34,303 nt of DNA from Desulfobulbaceae bacterium (GCA_003249165.1 QKJV01000143.1:1-34303), one strand, 5' to 3'; counted from the stretch's first letter, positions 21,003 to 30,947 are shown. A program made the numbers and translations. Notes: a model not told the origin generated them from the letters alone.

Positions 21003-22229
21003 TTACATATTGTAAGCAGTTTCACTATGGGCACTCTGGTCGAGACCAAGGACCTCGTTCTCACGAGTTACTCTGAGACCTCCTGATATAATATCGATAA
21101 TTTTAAGCAAAAGAAAGCTGACGATAAAAGCATAGCTGCCGACAACCGCAATGGCAAAGAGTTGTGTCGAAAAAAATGAGGGATTGCCTGCAAACAGGCC
21201 GTCTGCTCCAGCCGGGTTTACGTTTTTGCTGGCAAAAAGTCCGAGGCAAAGCGTACCGATTATTCCCCCCAGACCATGAATGCCGACAACGTCTAAGCTG
21301 TCGTCAAAGCCGATTTTGTTTTTAATGTTAACAGCCATATAGCAACACAGACCGGCGATGATACCGATAAGAATTGCGGAATTAGGGGTGATGAAGCCTG
21401 CCCCCGGAGTGACAGTTGCTAATCCGGCGATTGCTCCCGAAGCAGCGCCGAGAGTTGTCGGTTTTTTGTGATGAAGCCATTCAACAATGAGCCACATACC
21501 CATGCCGGACATGCCGGCAAGGTGGGTGGAGATAAATGCCGTTCCTGCAATACCGTTTGCTGCCAAAGCGCTGCCACCATTAAATCCGAACCAACCAAAC
21601 CAAAGAATACCGGTCCCGAGGAGCGTCATGGGCAGGCTGTGAGGCATAAAGCTTTCACGTCCAAGACCTTTTCTCGGACCCAGAACAATAACTGATGCCA
21701 GTGCTGCCATTCCTGAAGTTAAATGTACGACAAGACCGCCGGCAAAATCAAGTACACCTTTGGCAGCAAGCCACCCCCCATTTCCCCAAATCCAATGGCA
21801 GACCGGATTGTAGACCAGGATAGTCCACACCAGACTGAATACAAGGAAAGGGCCGAAGCGCATACGTTCGGCAAAAGCCCCGGTAATGAGGGCTGGAGTG
21901 ATAATTGCGAACATACATTGATAAATCATGAAAACATTTTGCGGGATTGTGGTTGCGTAAAATTCACTGGGAGCGCTCGTTACGCGGTTGAGGGAGAAAT
22001 AGGAGAGATCGCCGATAAAACCGCCTATGTCAGGGCCGAAAGACATACTGTAACCGATGTAGACCCATTCTAAACTGATAACGGTTATCATGATGAAGGA
22101 TTGCAGGATGGTTGCAAGGACGTTTTTGCCTCGTACCATGCCCGCATAGAAGATGGCAAGGCCAGGGGTCATCAGCAGTACGAGTGCTGCTGATACGAGA
22201 ATAAATGCGGTGTCGGCTCCGGAAATCAT
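21003..22229 (-). CDS. amtB: ammonium transporter Amt
   Basis: 408 aa multi-TM; GLAIFYAGMVRGKNVLATILQSF, DFAGGLVVHLTSGMAAL, FGWFGFNGGSALAANG, DSLDVVGIHGLGGIIGTL. Confidence 0.97.
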   Translation of the reverse strand: MISGADTAFILVSAALVLLMTPGLAIFYAGMVRGKNVLATILQSFIMITVISLEWVYIGYSMSFGPDIGGFIGDLSYFSLNRVTSAPSEFYATTIPQNVFMIYQCMFAIITPALITGAFAERMRFGPFLVFSLVWTILVYNPVCHWIWGNGGWLAAKGVLDFAGGLVVHLTSGMAALASVIVLGPRKGLGRESFMPHSLPMTLLGTGILWFGWFGFNGGSALAANGIAGTAFISTHLAGMSGMGMWLIVEWLHHKKPTTLGAASGAIAGLATVTPGAGFITPNSAILIGIIAGLCCYMAVNIKNKIGFDDSLDVVGIHGLGGIIGTLCLGLFASKNVNPAGADGLFAGNPSFFSTQLFAIAVVGSYAFIVSFLLLKIIDIISGGLRVTRENEVLGLDQSAHSETAYNM

Positions 22230-22293
22230 TACACAGGTTCCTCCGTTAAATCATTTTTTTGTGGCAAAACAATAAAAATTCTTATGCGCCTGA

Positions 22294-22308
22294 GCAAACC
22301 TCATGCCA
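22294..22308 (-). promoter_or_regulatory. sigma-54 promoter for amtB-glnB-glnD
   Basis: Minus strand TGGCAT-GAGGT-TTGC (-24/-12 spacing correct), 65 bp upstream of the amtB start. Confidence 0.75.
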
Positions 22309-22380
22309 TTTTTTTGTTTTTCCTGGAAAATGATTGTTTGTTTGTAAGAAAGGGTTTCCCGGTAGATGCTTGTGGATTTG

Positions 22381-22425
22381 TTTACAATATTGTAAATATC
22401 GACAAGAAAGATCACAATATTGTAA
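22381..22425. promoter_or_regulatory. tandem palindromic putative activator-binding sites
   Basis: TTTACAATATTGTAAA (22381-22396, perfect 16-bp palindrome) and TCACAATATTGTAA (22412-22425, 13/14 identity to the first core), 30 bp centre to centre, upstream of the sigma-54 promoter. Confidence 0.65.
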
Positions 22426-22442
22426 TTCGGCGAGGAGTTTGA

Positions 22443-23336
22443 TTAATTGAGTATCTGATATCGGTCAAACATAACGGAAGCAATCTGGTTTTTGGGCCAT
22501 TCTTTATTCAGCCAGGATTCGAGATTACGGACCATTTCCCCTCTCGCGAGGGAATACCGGCGTAACTCATCGGGGGGACGGTTTACAAAGAATTGATAGA
22601 TCGTATCGCGTAGAAAATTTCTTTTTCCCACAGGGAGACTAGCCTTTGGTTCAAGGAGAAGGACGAGGCTTAAATCAATTTTGATCAGCAGAGACTCTTG
22701 TCCGTTTTTTGATTGAGTGGCGATGAAGAAATCATTCAGGAGCCATTTTTTTCTATGTTTATCTGGAGACGCGGGTTCGATTTTGTCCTGCTCCAAAGGA
22801 GGTATGACTTCCGTCAAAGCGGAAGGTGTTTCCTGCTTATCGGGAGATTGAGTTGCAACCGGAGAGGCAGGAATAGAATCCTGCTTTTTAGTCAATTCCC
22901 GTGTGGTGGTGTGAGAAAAAAGGGCAGCAGCGACTATGCCGATACAGATAACCGGCAAACCCGCCAACAATATTTTCTGGTAAAACGGTCGACATTTGAA
23001 CCAGATGACCGGTGGACCTAAAACGGGTAAAAGGAATTTAGGGACAAAGGAAGGTGGCGAAGTTATTTGAGGAGCAGCTGCCTCGTCCGGAATGGGCCGA
23101 GATTTGGAAGCCGCTTGTTTCGATTGTGGATCGGCACTGTCGAGCAAAGCTGCAAGGTCGAAATCGTGAACATCGCTCCCTTTTTCTTTCTCGAAAAAAA
23201 CTTCGGCCTCGTCATCGGGCGTAAGCATGAAATCCTCTGCCTGAAAAGCCGATTCCCAATCACCTCCTAAATCGGTGTCAAGTCCTTCCGGGAGTTCAAA
23301 ATCAAATGAACCTTTTGAGCCAGAATTTTTCGTCAT
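22443..23336 (-). CDS. FliL-like single-TM protein with long acidic/proline-rich extension
   Basis: 297 aa; acidic N-terminus, one TM (ILLAGLPVICIGIVAAALF), periplasmic C-terminus with FliL-like FLRDTIYQFFVNRPPDELRRYSLARGEMVRNLESWLNKEW...ASVMFDRYQIL; directly downstream of cheY. Confidence 0.6.
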   Translation of the reverse strand: MTKNSGSKGSFDFELPEGLDTDLGGDWESAFQAEDFMLTPDDEAEVFFEKEKGSDVHDFDLAALLDSADPQSKQAASKSRPIPDEAAAPQITSPPSFVPKFLLPVLGPPVIWFKCRPFYQKILLAGLPVICIGIVAAALFSHTTTRELTKKQDSIPASPVATQSPDKQETPSALTEVIPPLEQDKIEPASPDKHRKKWLLNDFFIATQSKNGQESLLIKIDLSLVLLLEPKASLPVGKRNFLRDTIYQFFVNRPPDELRRYSLARGEMVRNLESWLNKEWPKNQIASVMFDRYQILN

Positions 23337-23423
23337 TTAATGTAAAACAGAAACGAACCCGCGTTAACGCACAGCTGATTTATCAACACGAGCGCCAACT
23401 GGAAACATGTTTGAAAGATGATA

Positions 23424-23804
23424 TTATTTGCCGAAGACTTTATCAATTTTTTCACCGAGTGTTTCGGCTGTAAATGGTTTTACAATATATTGACTGACCT
23501 TCGCCTTAACGGCGAGAATGATGTTGTCCTGCTGCGCTTCTGCCGTAACCATGATAAAGGGGATATGAGCCAGTTTAGCATCTCCCCGCACATGCTTCAG
23601 CAGATCAAGCCCTGTCATTTTTGGCATATTCCAGTCTGATATGATCATGTCCACCTTCTCGCTTTTAAGGACATTGAGAGCGCTTGTTCCGTCATCAGCC
23701 TCGATAATGTTCTTGTATCCGAGTTGAACCAGGATATTTTTAACAATCCGCCTCATAGTGGCAAAATCATCAACAACAAGTACTTTTATATTGCTATCTG
23801 CCAT
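23424..23804 (-). CDS. cheY: chemotaxis response regulator CheY
   Basis: 126-aa single receiver domain: LVVDDFATMRRIVKNIL, IISDWNMPKMTGLDLL, MVTAEA, YIVKPFT. Confidence 0.95.
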   Translation of the reverse strand: MADSNIKVLVVDDFATMRRIVKNILVQLGYKNIIEADDGTSALNVLKSEKVDMIISDWNMPKMTGLDLLKHVRGDAKLAHIPFIMVTAEAQQDNIILAVKAKVSQYIVKPFTAETLGEKIDKVFGK

Positions 23805-23961
23805 ATTATACCCCTCGGATAAAACGGCTTATATTGATATGGAAAATTACCTGCTGCACAGGTATAACCTAATAATTTCTCGACGATATGACTGAAAAGT
23901 TTATTTCCTGTAAAAAACTTGTTTGCCGGATTGTTTTTTTAGAGGTTACTGAAAGCGCAAC

Positions 23962-24747
23962 TCAACCAGCAAATGCTTTTTTCAATTTTGTACGCAATCG
24001 CAACATTGCCTTGCTATGCATCTGCGATATACGGGACTCTGTATAACCGAGAACTTGACCAATTTCTTTCATGGTCAACTCATTATAGTAATATAGGGAG
24101 ACGGTTAAACGTTCCTTTTCCGGTAACTCATCAATAGATTGGGCAATCAAATCCCTAATTTGTGCGAGATTGATTGTCGAAAATGGATCTGTCTCGATAT
24201 CGGAAAGTGGTTCAAAAAGGGTATCTGAGCTATTGTTATCGGTATTTCTTTGCCGGAGCAGCTCAATATCGAGAAAGGTGACAGATTTTGTTTCGTCCAG
24301 CAATTTGTGAAAATTTGTCAGACTCATTTTTAATTCCTGGGCCATTTCTTCATCGGTCGCAGGACGTCCGAGTTTTTTTTCAAGCGCTGAACAGGTTTTT
24401 TCCAGATCAGTGATTTTTTTGCGGATGGAACGAGGAACCCAGTCAAGAGAACGGAGTTCATCAAGCATAGCTCCCTTGATGCGAAATTCCGCATAAGTTT
24501 TGAACTGAACATTTTTGCTCATGTCAAATTTGTCAATTGCATCAATAAGCCCTATTATGCCGCAGTTGATGAGATCGTCAATCGAAACCTGTGACGGCAG
24601 GCGATTTGACAGTCTGGTAGCGATATATTTAATAAGAGGCGTATATGTCAGGATTAATTCGTTCCGTTTTTCCGCGGAGAGTTCCGTAGAAGGACTAAAA
24701 TAGGCCTTGGTGTAGTCCTTGAATTTTGGTGATTGCTGCTTGTTCAT
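23962..24747 (-). CDS. fliA: flagellar sigma factor sigma-28 (FliA/WhiG family)
   Basis: 261 aa; LINCGIIGLIDAIDKFDMSKNVQFKTYAEFRIKGAMLDELRSLDWVPRSIR and C-terminal region 4. Confidence 0.95.
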   Translation of the reverse strand: MNKQQSPKFKDYTKAYFSPSTELSAEKRNELILTYTPLIKYIATRLSNRLPSQVSIDDLINCGIIGLIDAIDKFDMSKNVQFKTYAEFRIKGAMLDELRSLDWVPRSIRKKITDLEKTCSALEKKLGRPATDEEMAQELKMSLTNFHKLLDETKSVTFLDIELLRQRNTDNNSSDTLFEPLSDIETDPFSTINLAQIRDLIAQSIDELPEKERLTVSLYYYNELTMKEIGQVLGYTESRISQMHSKAMLRLRTKLKKAFAG

Positions 24748-24820
24748 GTCGCTGGGTGTCAGGTCCCTTGCCGGAAATCAATATCGGCAAAACTGTAAAG
24801 TATTTTGTTAACTTACTATA

Positions 24821-25705
24821 TTATAAATCAAGTAATCGTTTCCAGAAAAATTTAATGTTTCCATCACTCTGGATAACTCGGTCTTCTTCAGCAATATTTT
24901 CAGCAAGTTTGAAAAACATGGATGCTGACGCAGATTGGGGATAGGCTTCGGAAACAAGTCGTTGTTCCCTGACCGCTTTCTGTAGTTTTTGGTCTGTTGG
25001 GATATGGCCGAGGTAATCAAGCGAAAGAGTGTCGAGAAAGCGGTCCGCAACAAGGGCAAGTTGCCGAAAAACAGCAAGAGCCTCTTTTTCTGAATGGGCT
25101 GAGTTAATCAGAATTCGGAATTTTTTAATGTCATGGCGGCTGGAAAGGACTTTGATCAGGGCATATGCATCGGTGAGGGAAGTAGGTTCTGGCGTCAGAA
25201 CAACTATTCGTTCTTCCGCAGCAAGAGCGAAATAAATAATATTTTTGTTGATGCCTGCTGCAGTGTCAATAAGGAGAATATCGAAATCCTCACCGAGGTC
25301 AGACATTTCAGCAAGAAAATAGAGTTTCTGTTCCTCGCTCAGGTCAGCCAGTTCCAGAACCCCAGAACTAGCGGGCAGTATGTAGACGTTTCCTGGTCCT
25401 TTGACCAGTATTTCTTTTAAGGTTTTTTCCCCGATAAATACATGATGTAGGTTGTAACGGGGAGTCAAGCCCAGCAACACATCTACGTTAGCCAGATTAA
25501 GATCTGCGTCCAGAATAAGAATTTTTTTGCCGAGACCTGACAGAGCAAAAGCCATATTGACGACCACATTAGTTTTTCCGACTCCTCCTTTGCCGCTTGT
25601 AACACAGATGACACGTGGAAACATGGATGGAGAGGGCGAGGGAGAATAAACCATAGAGTTTCTGCTCTGATCCATAATTTTCTTCAGGGTATCAGCCTGA
25701 TTCAT
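24821..25705 (-). CDS. flhG: MinD-like flagellar number regulator FlhG
   Basis: 294 aa; deviant Walker A VTSGKGGVGKTNVVVNMA, LILDADLNLANVDVLLGL; overlaps flhF by 4 nt. Confidence 0.93.
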   Translation of the reverse strand: MNQADTLKKIMDQSRNSMVYSPSPSPSMFPRVICVTSGKGGVGKTNVVVNMAFALSGLGKKILILDADLNLANVDVLLGLTPRYNLHHVFIGEKTLKEILVKGPGNVYILPASSGVLELADLSEEQKLYFLAEMSDLGEDFDILLIDTAAGINKNIIYFALAAEERIVVLTPEPTSLTDAYALIKVLSSRHDIKKFRILINSAHSEKEALAVFRQLALVADRFLDTLSLDYLGHIPTDQKLQKAVREQRLVSEAYPQSASASMFFKLAENIAEEDRVIQSDGNIKFFWKRLLDL

Positions 25706-26859
25706 AGTAAGTTCTCCCTTCCTGCACCAGCTGTCGAGAATGCATTTTTGTTTTCGAAAACTGCATTCAATCCCTGTTTAAATAACGTTTCCAGAAAAGG
25801 CTTGGAGGCAAGATAAAAGTCCTCCGGAACTCTCTGACCGGTTGCCAAGTAGGAAATAGGCACTTCTGACCCGGCGATCTGCTGACAGAGTGTCGCATAA
25901 GCCCTTGTCTCGTCAAGTTTTGTGAGGATGAGTCCCTGCGGCTTTAATGCGGCATATGTCTCTATGATGTGTTTGAGATCTTCCTTCTTGGTCGTTGCGC
26001 TTATAACAAGCTGCAGTTTGATGCCATCAATGTCGGAAAACCAGTCGGCAAGTTCAGTTATGTGACCGGTATCAAAAGGGCTTTTTCCTGCGGTATCAAT
26101 GATGATAAAATCGGATTCCCGGTGACGGGCGATCGCCTTACACAGATCGGTTTTTCTCAGAATAATTTCACAGGGGATTTGCATGATGCGCGCATACGTT
26201 CTGATCTGGTCAGATGCACCGATCCGGTAGCAGTCCATTGAGAGGAGCGCAACTTTGCAGTTTTCCCGTAATTTGTACCAGGCGGCGATTTTGGCCGATG
26301 TAGTGGTTTTTCCTACACCGGTTGGGCCGGTCAAAACCAGAATAATTGGCCTTTTTCCATCTAGCTGCGGTTGTTTGACCTGTAGTTGTTCAATGAGTTG
26401 ATTCCGCCAGCGGTTAACCTCTTCTGGGTCTGGCCGTTTTCTTGATGGGACAGGTTGTGCATTATGCGCGGCAAAGGGAGCCTCATTATGGATTCCTTTT
26501 TGGCGTAATAAGCCGGCAAAGTGCATGCGTAAATCGTTTGTTTCAAAAGAGATTTTTTCATTCTTTGTTGACTGGCACAAAGACTGTTGAGGGTCAAGGA
26601 GATTAGCCTCTTTTTTGCTTCGAACGGAATCATATCCGTAAATTCTTGGTTTCCTGCCGGAAAGGCTGGCGTCGTTTTCCGAAGTGAAGGTGATGGTTTC
26701 CAAATCATAGTCCATGGCCGCCACTACCTCAAAGCGTTGTCGGGAAGTTCCTGCATCAAGGGTTTTGTTGGCCAGAATCACTGCATCATCACCAAGTTCT
26801 TTTTTTACCATGGCAAGAGCTGTTTTGCTGTCCGGTGCTTCAAATCTTTTGATACGCAT
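25702..26859 (-). CDS. flhF: flagellar SRP-type GTPase FlhF
   Basis: 385 aa; VLTGPTGVGKTTTSAKIAAWY, LLSMDCYRIGASDQIRTYARIM, IIDTAGKSPFD, LTKLDETRAYATL. Confidence 0.95.
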   Translation of the reverse strand: MRIKRFEAPDSKTALAMVKKELGDDAVILANKTLDAGTSRQRFEVVAAMDYDLETITFTSENDASLSGRKPRIYGYDSVRSKKEANLLDPQQSLCQSTKNEKISFETNDLRMHFAGLLRQKGIHNEAPFAAHNAQPVPSRKRPDPEEVNRWRNQLIEQLQVKQPQLDGKRPIILVLTGPTGVGKTTTSAKIAAWYKLRENCKVALLSMDCYRIGASDQIRTYARIMQIPCEIILRKTDLCKAIARHRESDFIIIDTAGKSPFDTGHITELADWFSDIDGIKLQLVISATTKKEDLKHIIETYAALKPQGLILTKLDETRAYATLCQQIAGSEVPISYLATGQRVPEDFYLASKPFLETLFKQGLNAVFENKNAFSTAGAGRENLL

Positions 26860-26893
26860 ATGCCCTATCTAGTTAATTTTAAATGATAAATAA

Positions 26894-29002
26894 TTATTTT
26901 TTAGCTTTAATGTCAACTGTGCCCAAAGAGTGAATTTTGGATTGGTTCGTCAGTTCATTATGCGACAGAATCACGACTTGGGGCATAAAGCGCTCGATCA
27001 GTCTTCGCAGATGTCTGCGGACTACCGGAGCAGTAATGATAATTGGCTGATAGCCGTCCTGAGAGACTTGTTCAACGTGCACTTGTATTGCTTCAATAAT
27101 TTTTTGTCCCAGATTCGGATCAAGGGCAAGAAAGGAACCCTGCTCGGTTGACTGAACTGATTCCCTGATAAGATCTTCGATCTGGTTGGTCAGGGTAAGG
27201 ACAGACAGAGTGCCAGAGTCGTCAGTCAGAGTGCTGACAATTGAGCGGCATAATTTCTGACGGACGTATTCTGTGAGAATTTCCGGGTCTTTACCCATAG
27301 GAGCATAGTCAGCCAAGGTTTCACAGATGGTTAACAAATTGCGGATCGATACCCTTTCCCGTAACAGGTTCTGTAGGACTTTCTGTACTTTCCCCAGAGG
27401 AAGAAGGCTCGGGACCAGCTCTTCAACAACCTTTGGATGGGTTTTGGCAAGATTATCTAACAGCTTCTGGGTATCCTGCCGTCCGAGGAGTTCGTCTGCA
27501 TGAGTGCGGAGAATTTCAGTCAAGTGTGTGGCAACCACGGTTGAAGGATCGACGACCGTGTACCCTGCCAACTGAGCCTCATCCTTTTTGTCGGCGGTGA
27601 TCCAAAGGGCCGGTAGTTTGAAGGCCGGTTCTTCGGTCGGAATGCCTTCAATAACTCTTTTGGCAGCTCCTGAATCCATTGCCAGAAAGTAGCCCATCAT
27701 CAGTTCGCCCCGGGCGATTTCAACCCCTTTAAGAAGCAGGACATATTCATCCGGTTTGATCTGGAGATTATCGCGGACATGCAGCGGCGGAATGATAAGG
27801 CCCATATCGATGGCGAACTGGCGGCGTATACCACGAATCCGCTCGAGTAAATCTCCTTCCTGCGATTCATCGACAAGAGGTATTAAGCCATAGCCAACTT
27901 CAAGTTCAAGGGTATCAAGAGGCAACAAGGATTCCACCGTTTCCGGTGAACCCGGAGGCGGTGCCGTTTCTTTACTTCGTTCGGCCGCCATTTCTTCAGC
28001 GGTCTGTTCTTCGGCTTGAGCCTGAAAAGCGATCCAGGAAAGCCCTCCCATGGCAGCCCCTAAAATAATAAATGGAATGTGGGGCAGACCGGGAATTAAC
28101 CCGAAAAGCATTATAATGCCAGATGATACGGCAAGAGCCTGGGGTTGGCGTCCAAACTGCTTGGCCAGTTCTTTGCCCATGCTGCTTTCCGATGCAGCGC
28201 GACTGACGATAATACCGGCGGAAGTGGAAATGATCAGAGAAGGAATCTGGGACACGAGACCGTCGCCGATGGTCAACAGAGTATATGTCTCGGCAGCTTG
28301 CCCTATTGCCATTTTTTGCAGAAAGATGCCAATGAAAAGGCCACCTAAAATGTTGATGGCCATTATGACGATACTGGCAATGGCCTCACCACGGACAAAT
28401 TTGCTCGCACCATCCATTGCGCCATAAAATTCAGACTGCTGGCTTATTTCTGCTCGACGTTTTTTTGCTGCTTCTTCATTAATCAGGCCGGCATTGAGAT
28501 CTGCATCAATCGCCATTTGTTTACCCGGCATGGCATCCAGGGTGAACCTGGCCGCAACTTCGGCGATACGGCCTGAACCTTTGGTGATAACGATAAAATT
28601 GATAAGTACCATGATAAGGAAAATAATAAGTCCAACGGCAAAATTGCCGCCGACAACAAAGTTGCCGAATGACTGAATCACCTTCCCCACAGCCCCCTGT
28701 CCCTCATGGCCATGCAGCAGAATGAGCCGGGTTGATGCGATGTTAAGCGATAACCTGAAGAGGGTGGTAAGCAGGAGTAATGAGGGAAAAGCGGAGAACT
28801 CCAAGGGATCTGTGTTGTACATGGAAACCAACAGTATCACCAAGCTCATCGTAATACCAAGTGAGAGAAGCAGATCCAGCATCAGAGTCGGCAGCGGCAT
28901 GATCATGATCATCAGAATACCGACGAGTCCAGCAGCCACCATGAGGCTTGAAGTCTCTATACTTATCGCTCCTAGTCCAAGTCTGTCGGTTTTTTCCGCC
29001 AT
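26894..29002 (-). CDS. flhA: flagellar export protein FlhA
   Basis: 702 aa; multi-TM N-terminus with NIASTRLILLHGHEGQGAVGKVIQSFGNFVVGGNFAVG and DAMPGKQMAIDADLNAGLINEEAAKKRR. Confidence 0.97.
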   Translation of the reverse strand: MAEKTDRLGLGAISIETSSLMVAAGLVGILMIMIMPLPTLMLDLLLSLGITMSLVILLVSMYNTDPLEFSAFPSLLLLTTLFRLSLNIASTRLILLHGHEGQGAVGKVIQSFGNFVVGGNFAVGLIIFLIMVLINFIVITKGSGRIAEVAARFTLDAMPGKQMAIDADLNAGLINEEAAKKRRAEISQQSEFYGAMDGASKFVRGEAIASIVIMAINILGGLFIGIFLQKMAIGQAAETYTLLTIGDGLVSQIPSLIISTSAGIIVSRAASESSMGKELAKQFGRQPQALAVSSGIIMLFGLIPGLPHIPFIILGAAMGGLSWIAFQAQAEEQTAEEMAAERSKETAPPPGSPETVESLLPLDTLELEVGYGLIPLVDESQEGDLLERIRGIRRQFAIDMGLIIPPLHVRDNLQIKPDEYVLLLKGVEIARGELMMGYFLAMDSGAAKRVIEGIPTEEPAFKLPALWITADKKDEAQLAGYTVVDPSTVVATHLTEILRTHADELLGRQDTQKLLDNLAKTHPKVVEELVPSLLPLGKVQKVLQNLLRERVSIRNLLTICETLADYAPMGKDPEILTEYVRQKLCRSIVSTLTDDSGTLSVLTLTNQIEDLIRESVQSTEQGSFLALDPNLGQKIIEAIQVHVEQVSQDGYQPIIITAPVVRRHLRRLIERFMPQVVILSHNELTNQSKIHSLGTVDIKAKK

Positions 29003-29081
29003 CGATTACATCCCGTTAAGTGTTAAGTCTGCAGGAAATTTTTGTCTATCCGCGCTTTTATCAGAAAACATACCCCGCCTC

Positions 29082-30152
29082 TTATGCTCTTTTCTTCTTA
29101 AGTCCGTATACATAAGCAAGGACTTCCGCCACTGCCTGGAACAGGTTCTCCGGAATCTGTTCGTTGATTTCAACTGCTTTGAAGAGGGACTGTGCGAGTG
29201 GTTTGTCTTCAATGATAGGGATATTGTGCTCTTGTGCTATTTCTTTTATTTTTGCGGCGATAATCCCTGCGCCTTTAGCTATTACCGTGGGAGCAACCAT
29301 GGTTGCATTGTCATAAACAAGGGCGATTGCCAAATGGGTGGGGTTGGTAATGATAACATCAGCTTTCGGTATCTCGGTCATCATGCGTTTGCGGGCCATC
29401 TGCATCTGGATAGAGCGTATTCGGCCTTTGACATGGGGATCACCTTCCGTCATCTTTGCCTCTTCCTTTACTTCCTGCTTGGTCATTTTCATCTTGTTCA
29501 TGAATTGCCAGCGTTGAAAAGCATAGTCAAAAGCGGCAAGGACAGCGATTATCAACGCTGTTTTCAGAAAGATCCAAAAGGAAACCTTTGCATAAAAAAC
29601 CAAGATCGCATAAGCATCCTGATCCATGAGGGGCAGAATACCATCGAGGTTTTTCATGATTTCCTTGTATGCCACGTAACTAACGATAACGAGTTTAGCG
29701 ATCGATTTAATGGTATTGGCCATTGTCTGCAGCGAAAAAATACGGCCAAATCCTTTGAGCGGATCAATCTTTCCAAGCGATGGTTCTATTTTTTCCGTTG
29801 AATAGATGAAACCGACCTGAGCGTAGTTGGCGATTAAGGCGGTGAAAAAAATAATCAGCATAACAGGCCCGGTGAGAATAGCGACATGCTTGATCGACTC
29901 CCAGGCGATAACCACCATGTTCCCTGGAATGACGTCAATCGTATGGAGATGGGTCAGGTAGTGCCGGAGAAGGTTGAGGAAATTTTCCAGCATATAGCTG
30001 CTGAGAAGATAGATGGTCAAAAGGCCTATCAGTAATACCGCAGCTGACGGGACTTCCATACTCTTGGCCACATCTCCCTTTTTACGGGCATCCTGAAGAC
30101 GTCGGGCGGTGGGTTCTTCGGTTTTTTCCTGGCCGCTTGTTTCTTCTGCCAT
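29082..30152 (-). CDS. flhB: flagellar export switch protein FlhB
   Basis: 356 aa; EKTEEPTARRLQDARKKGDVAKS and NPTH autocleavage motif (DVIITNPTHLAIALVYD). Confidence 0.97.
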   Translation of the reverse strand: MAEETSGQEKTEEPTARRLQDARKKGDVAKSMEVPSAAVLLIGLLTIYLLSSYMLENFLNLLRHYLTHLHTIDVIPGNMVVIAWESIKHVAILTGPVMLIIFFTALIANYAQVGFIYSTEKIEPSLGKIDPLKGFGRIFSLQTMANTIKSIAKLVIVSYVAYKEIMKNLDGILPLMDQDAYAILVFYAKVSFWIFLKTALIIAVLAAFDYAFQRWQFMNKMKMTKQEVKEEAKMTEGDPHVKGRIRSIQMQMARKRMMTEIPKADVIITNPTHLAIALVYDNATMVAPTVIAKGAGIIAAKIKEIAQEHNIPIIEDKPLAQSLFKAVEINEQIPENLFQAVAEVLAYVYGLKKKRA

Positions 30153-30155
30153 TTG

Positions 30156-30947
30156 TTAACCTCCCATCCCCTTTGCCAGACTTGGCAATAAGCGGCCCAG
30201 CATTTCAAACTGATTAATCATAAGAGGAAGAAAGTATGTCAGGGACAAACCGACGAAGATAAAGCCGACGCATATATTAACCGGCATACCGACGATAAGG
30301 ATTGGTATCTGTGGAACTGTTTTGGCGATAATGCCCATAGCCACGTGAGAAAAGAATACGGCAGCCGAAGCAGGTGCCATAATTTTGACGGCCAGGAGAA
30401 ACATCCTGCCCGCACCCTGCATCATGCCATCAAAGGTGGCACGAGTTATATGCAAAGTTCCGGGTGGTACCCAAGTAAAGCTCTCCTGCAGAGTTCTTAT
30501 GTAAATATGGTGTCCGTCAATGCCGAGAAAGATAAGAATGGCCACCAGATTCCAGAATTGGCCTATCAGGGAGGTTTGTGTGCCGAATTGTGGATCCATG
30601 ACTCCGGCCATACCCATACCCATTTGTATACCAACCATCTGGCCGGCAACCTGCACTGCATCAAATATCATACGGGTGAAAACAGCGAGGATTCCGGCAA
30701 ACAGGACTTCGCTGGTGGTGAAAAGGAAAAAACCGAGGACCGTAGTTGGCAATATCCCGGCGTGGATCGGGACAACTGGCAAAAGAATCAGGGCCGTAGC
30801 CACAGTCAGGAGAATCTTGACCTGTGATGGTACGTTGTTGGAGCCGGTAATTGGCATGAAAAACAATAAAGGCCCCACCCTCATCATAATGATGACCAGG
30901 GCCAGAAATTGATTCAATGTCCAATTCAGCAGGTCGACATTAACCAT
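30156..30947 (-). CDS. fliR: flagellar export protein FliR
   Basis: 263 aa, multi-TM, FliR-like (AGQMVGIQMGMGMAGVMDPQFGTQTSLIGQFWNLVAILIFL), operon position. Confidence 0.95.
   Translation of the reverse strand: MVNVDLLNWTLNQFLALVIIMMRVGPLLFFMPITGSNNVPSQVKILLTVATALILLPVVPIHAGILPTTVLGFFLFTTSEVLFAGILAVFTRMIFDAVQVAGQMVGIQMGMGMAGVMDPQFGTQTSLIGQFWNLVAILIFLGIDGHHIYIRTLQESFTWVPPGTLHITRATFDGMMQGAGRMFLLAVKIMAPASAAVFFSHVAMGIIAKTVPQIPILIVGMPVNICVGFIFVGLSLTYFLPLMINQFEMLGRLLPSLAKGMGG

Noticed and set aside
23361-23370. GCGTTAACGC 10-bp palindrome upstream of the FliL-like gene
   Set aside because: Short and single; no second copy seen and could occur by chance.
23848-23864. TACCTG-N5-CAGGTA hairpin between fliA and cheY
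   Set aside because: Only a 6-bp stem with no good T-tract; not enough to call a terminator or attenuator.
28722-29801. 359-aa plus-strand ORF antisense to flhB/flhA
   Set aside because: Lies opposite two unmistakable flagellar genes; its sequence is the antisense shadow of their codons with no recognisable domain.
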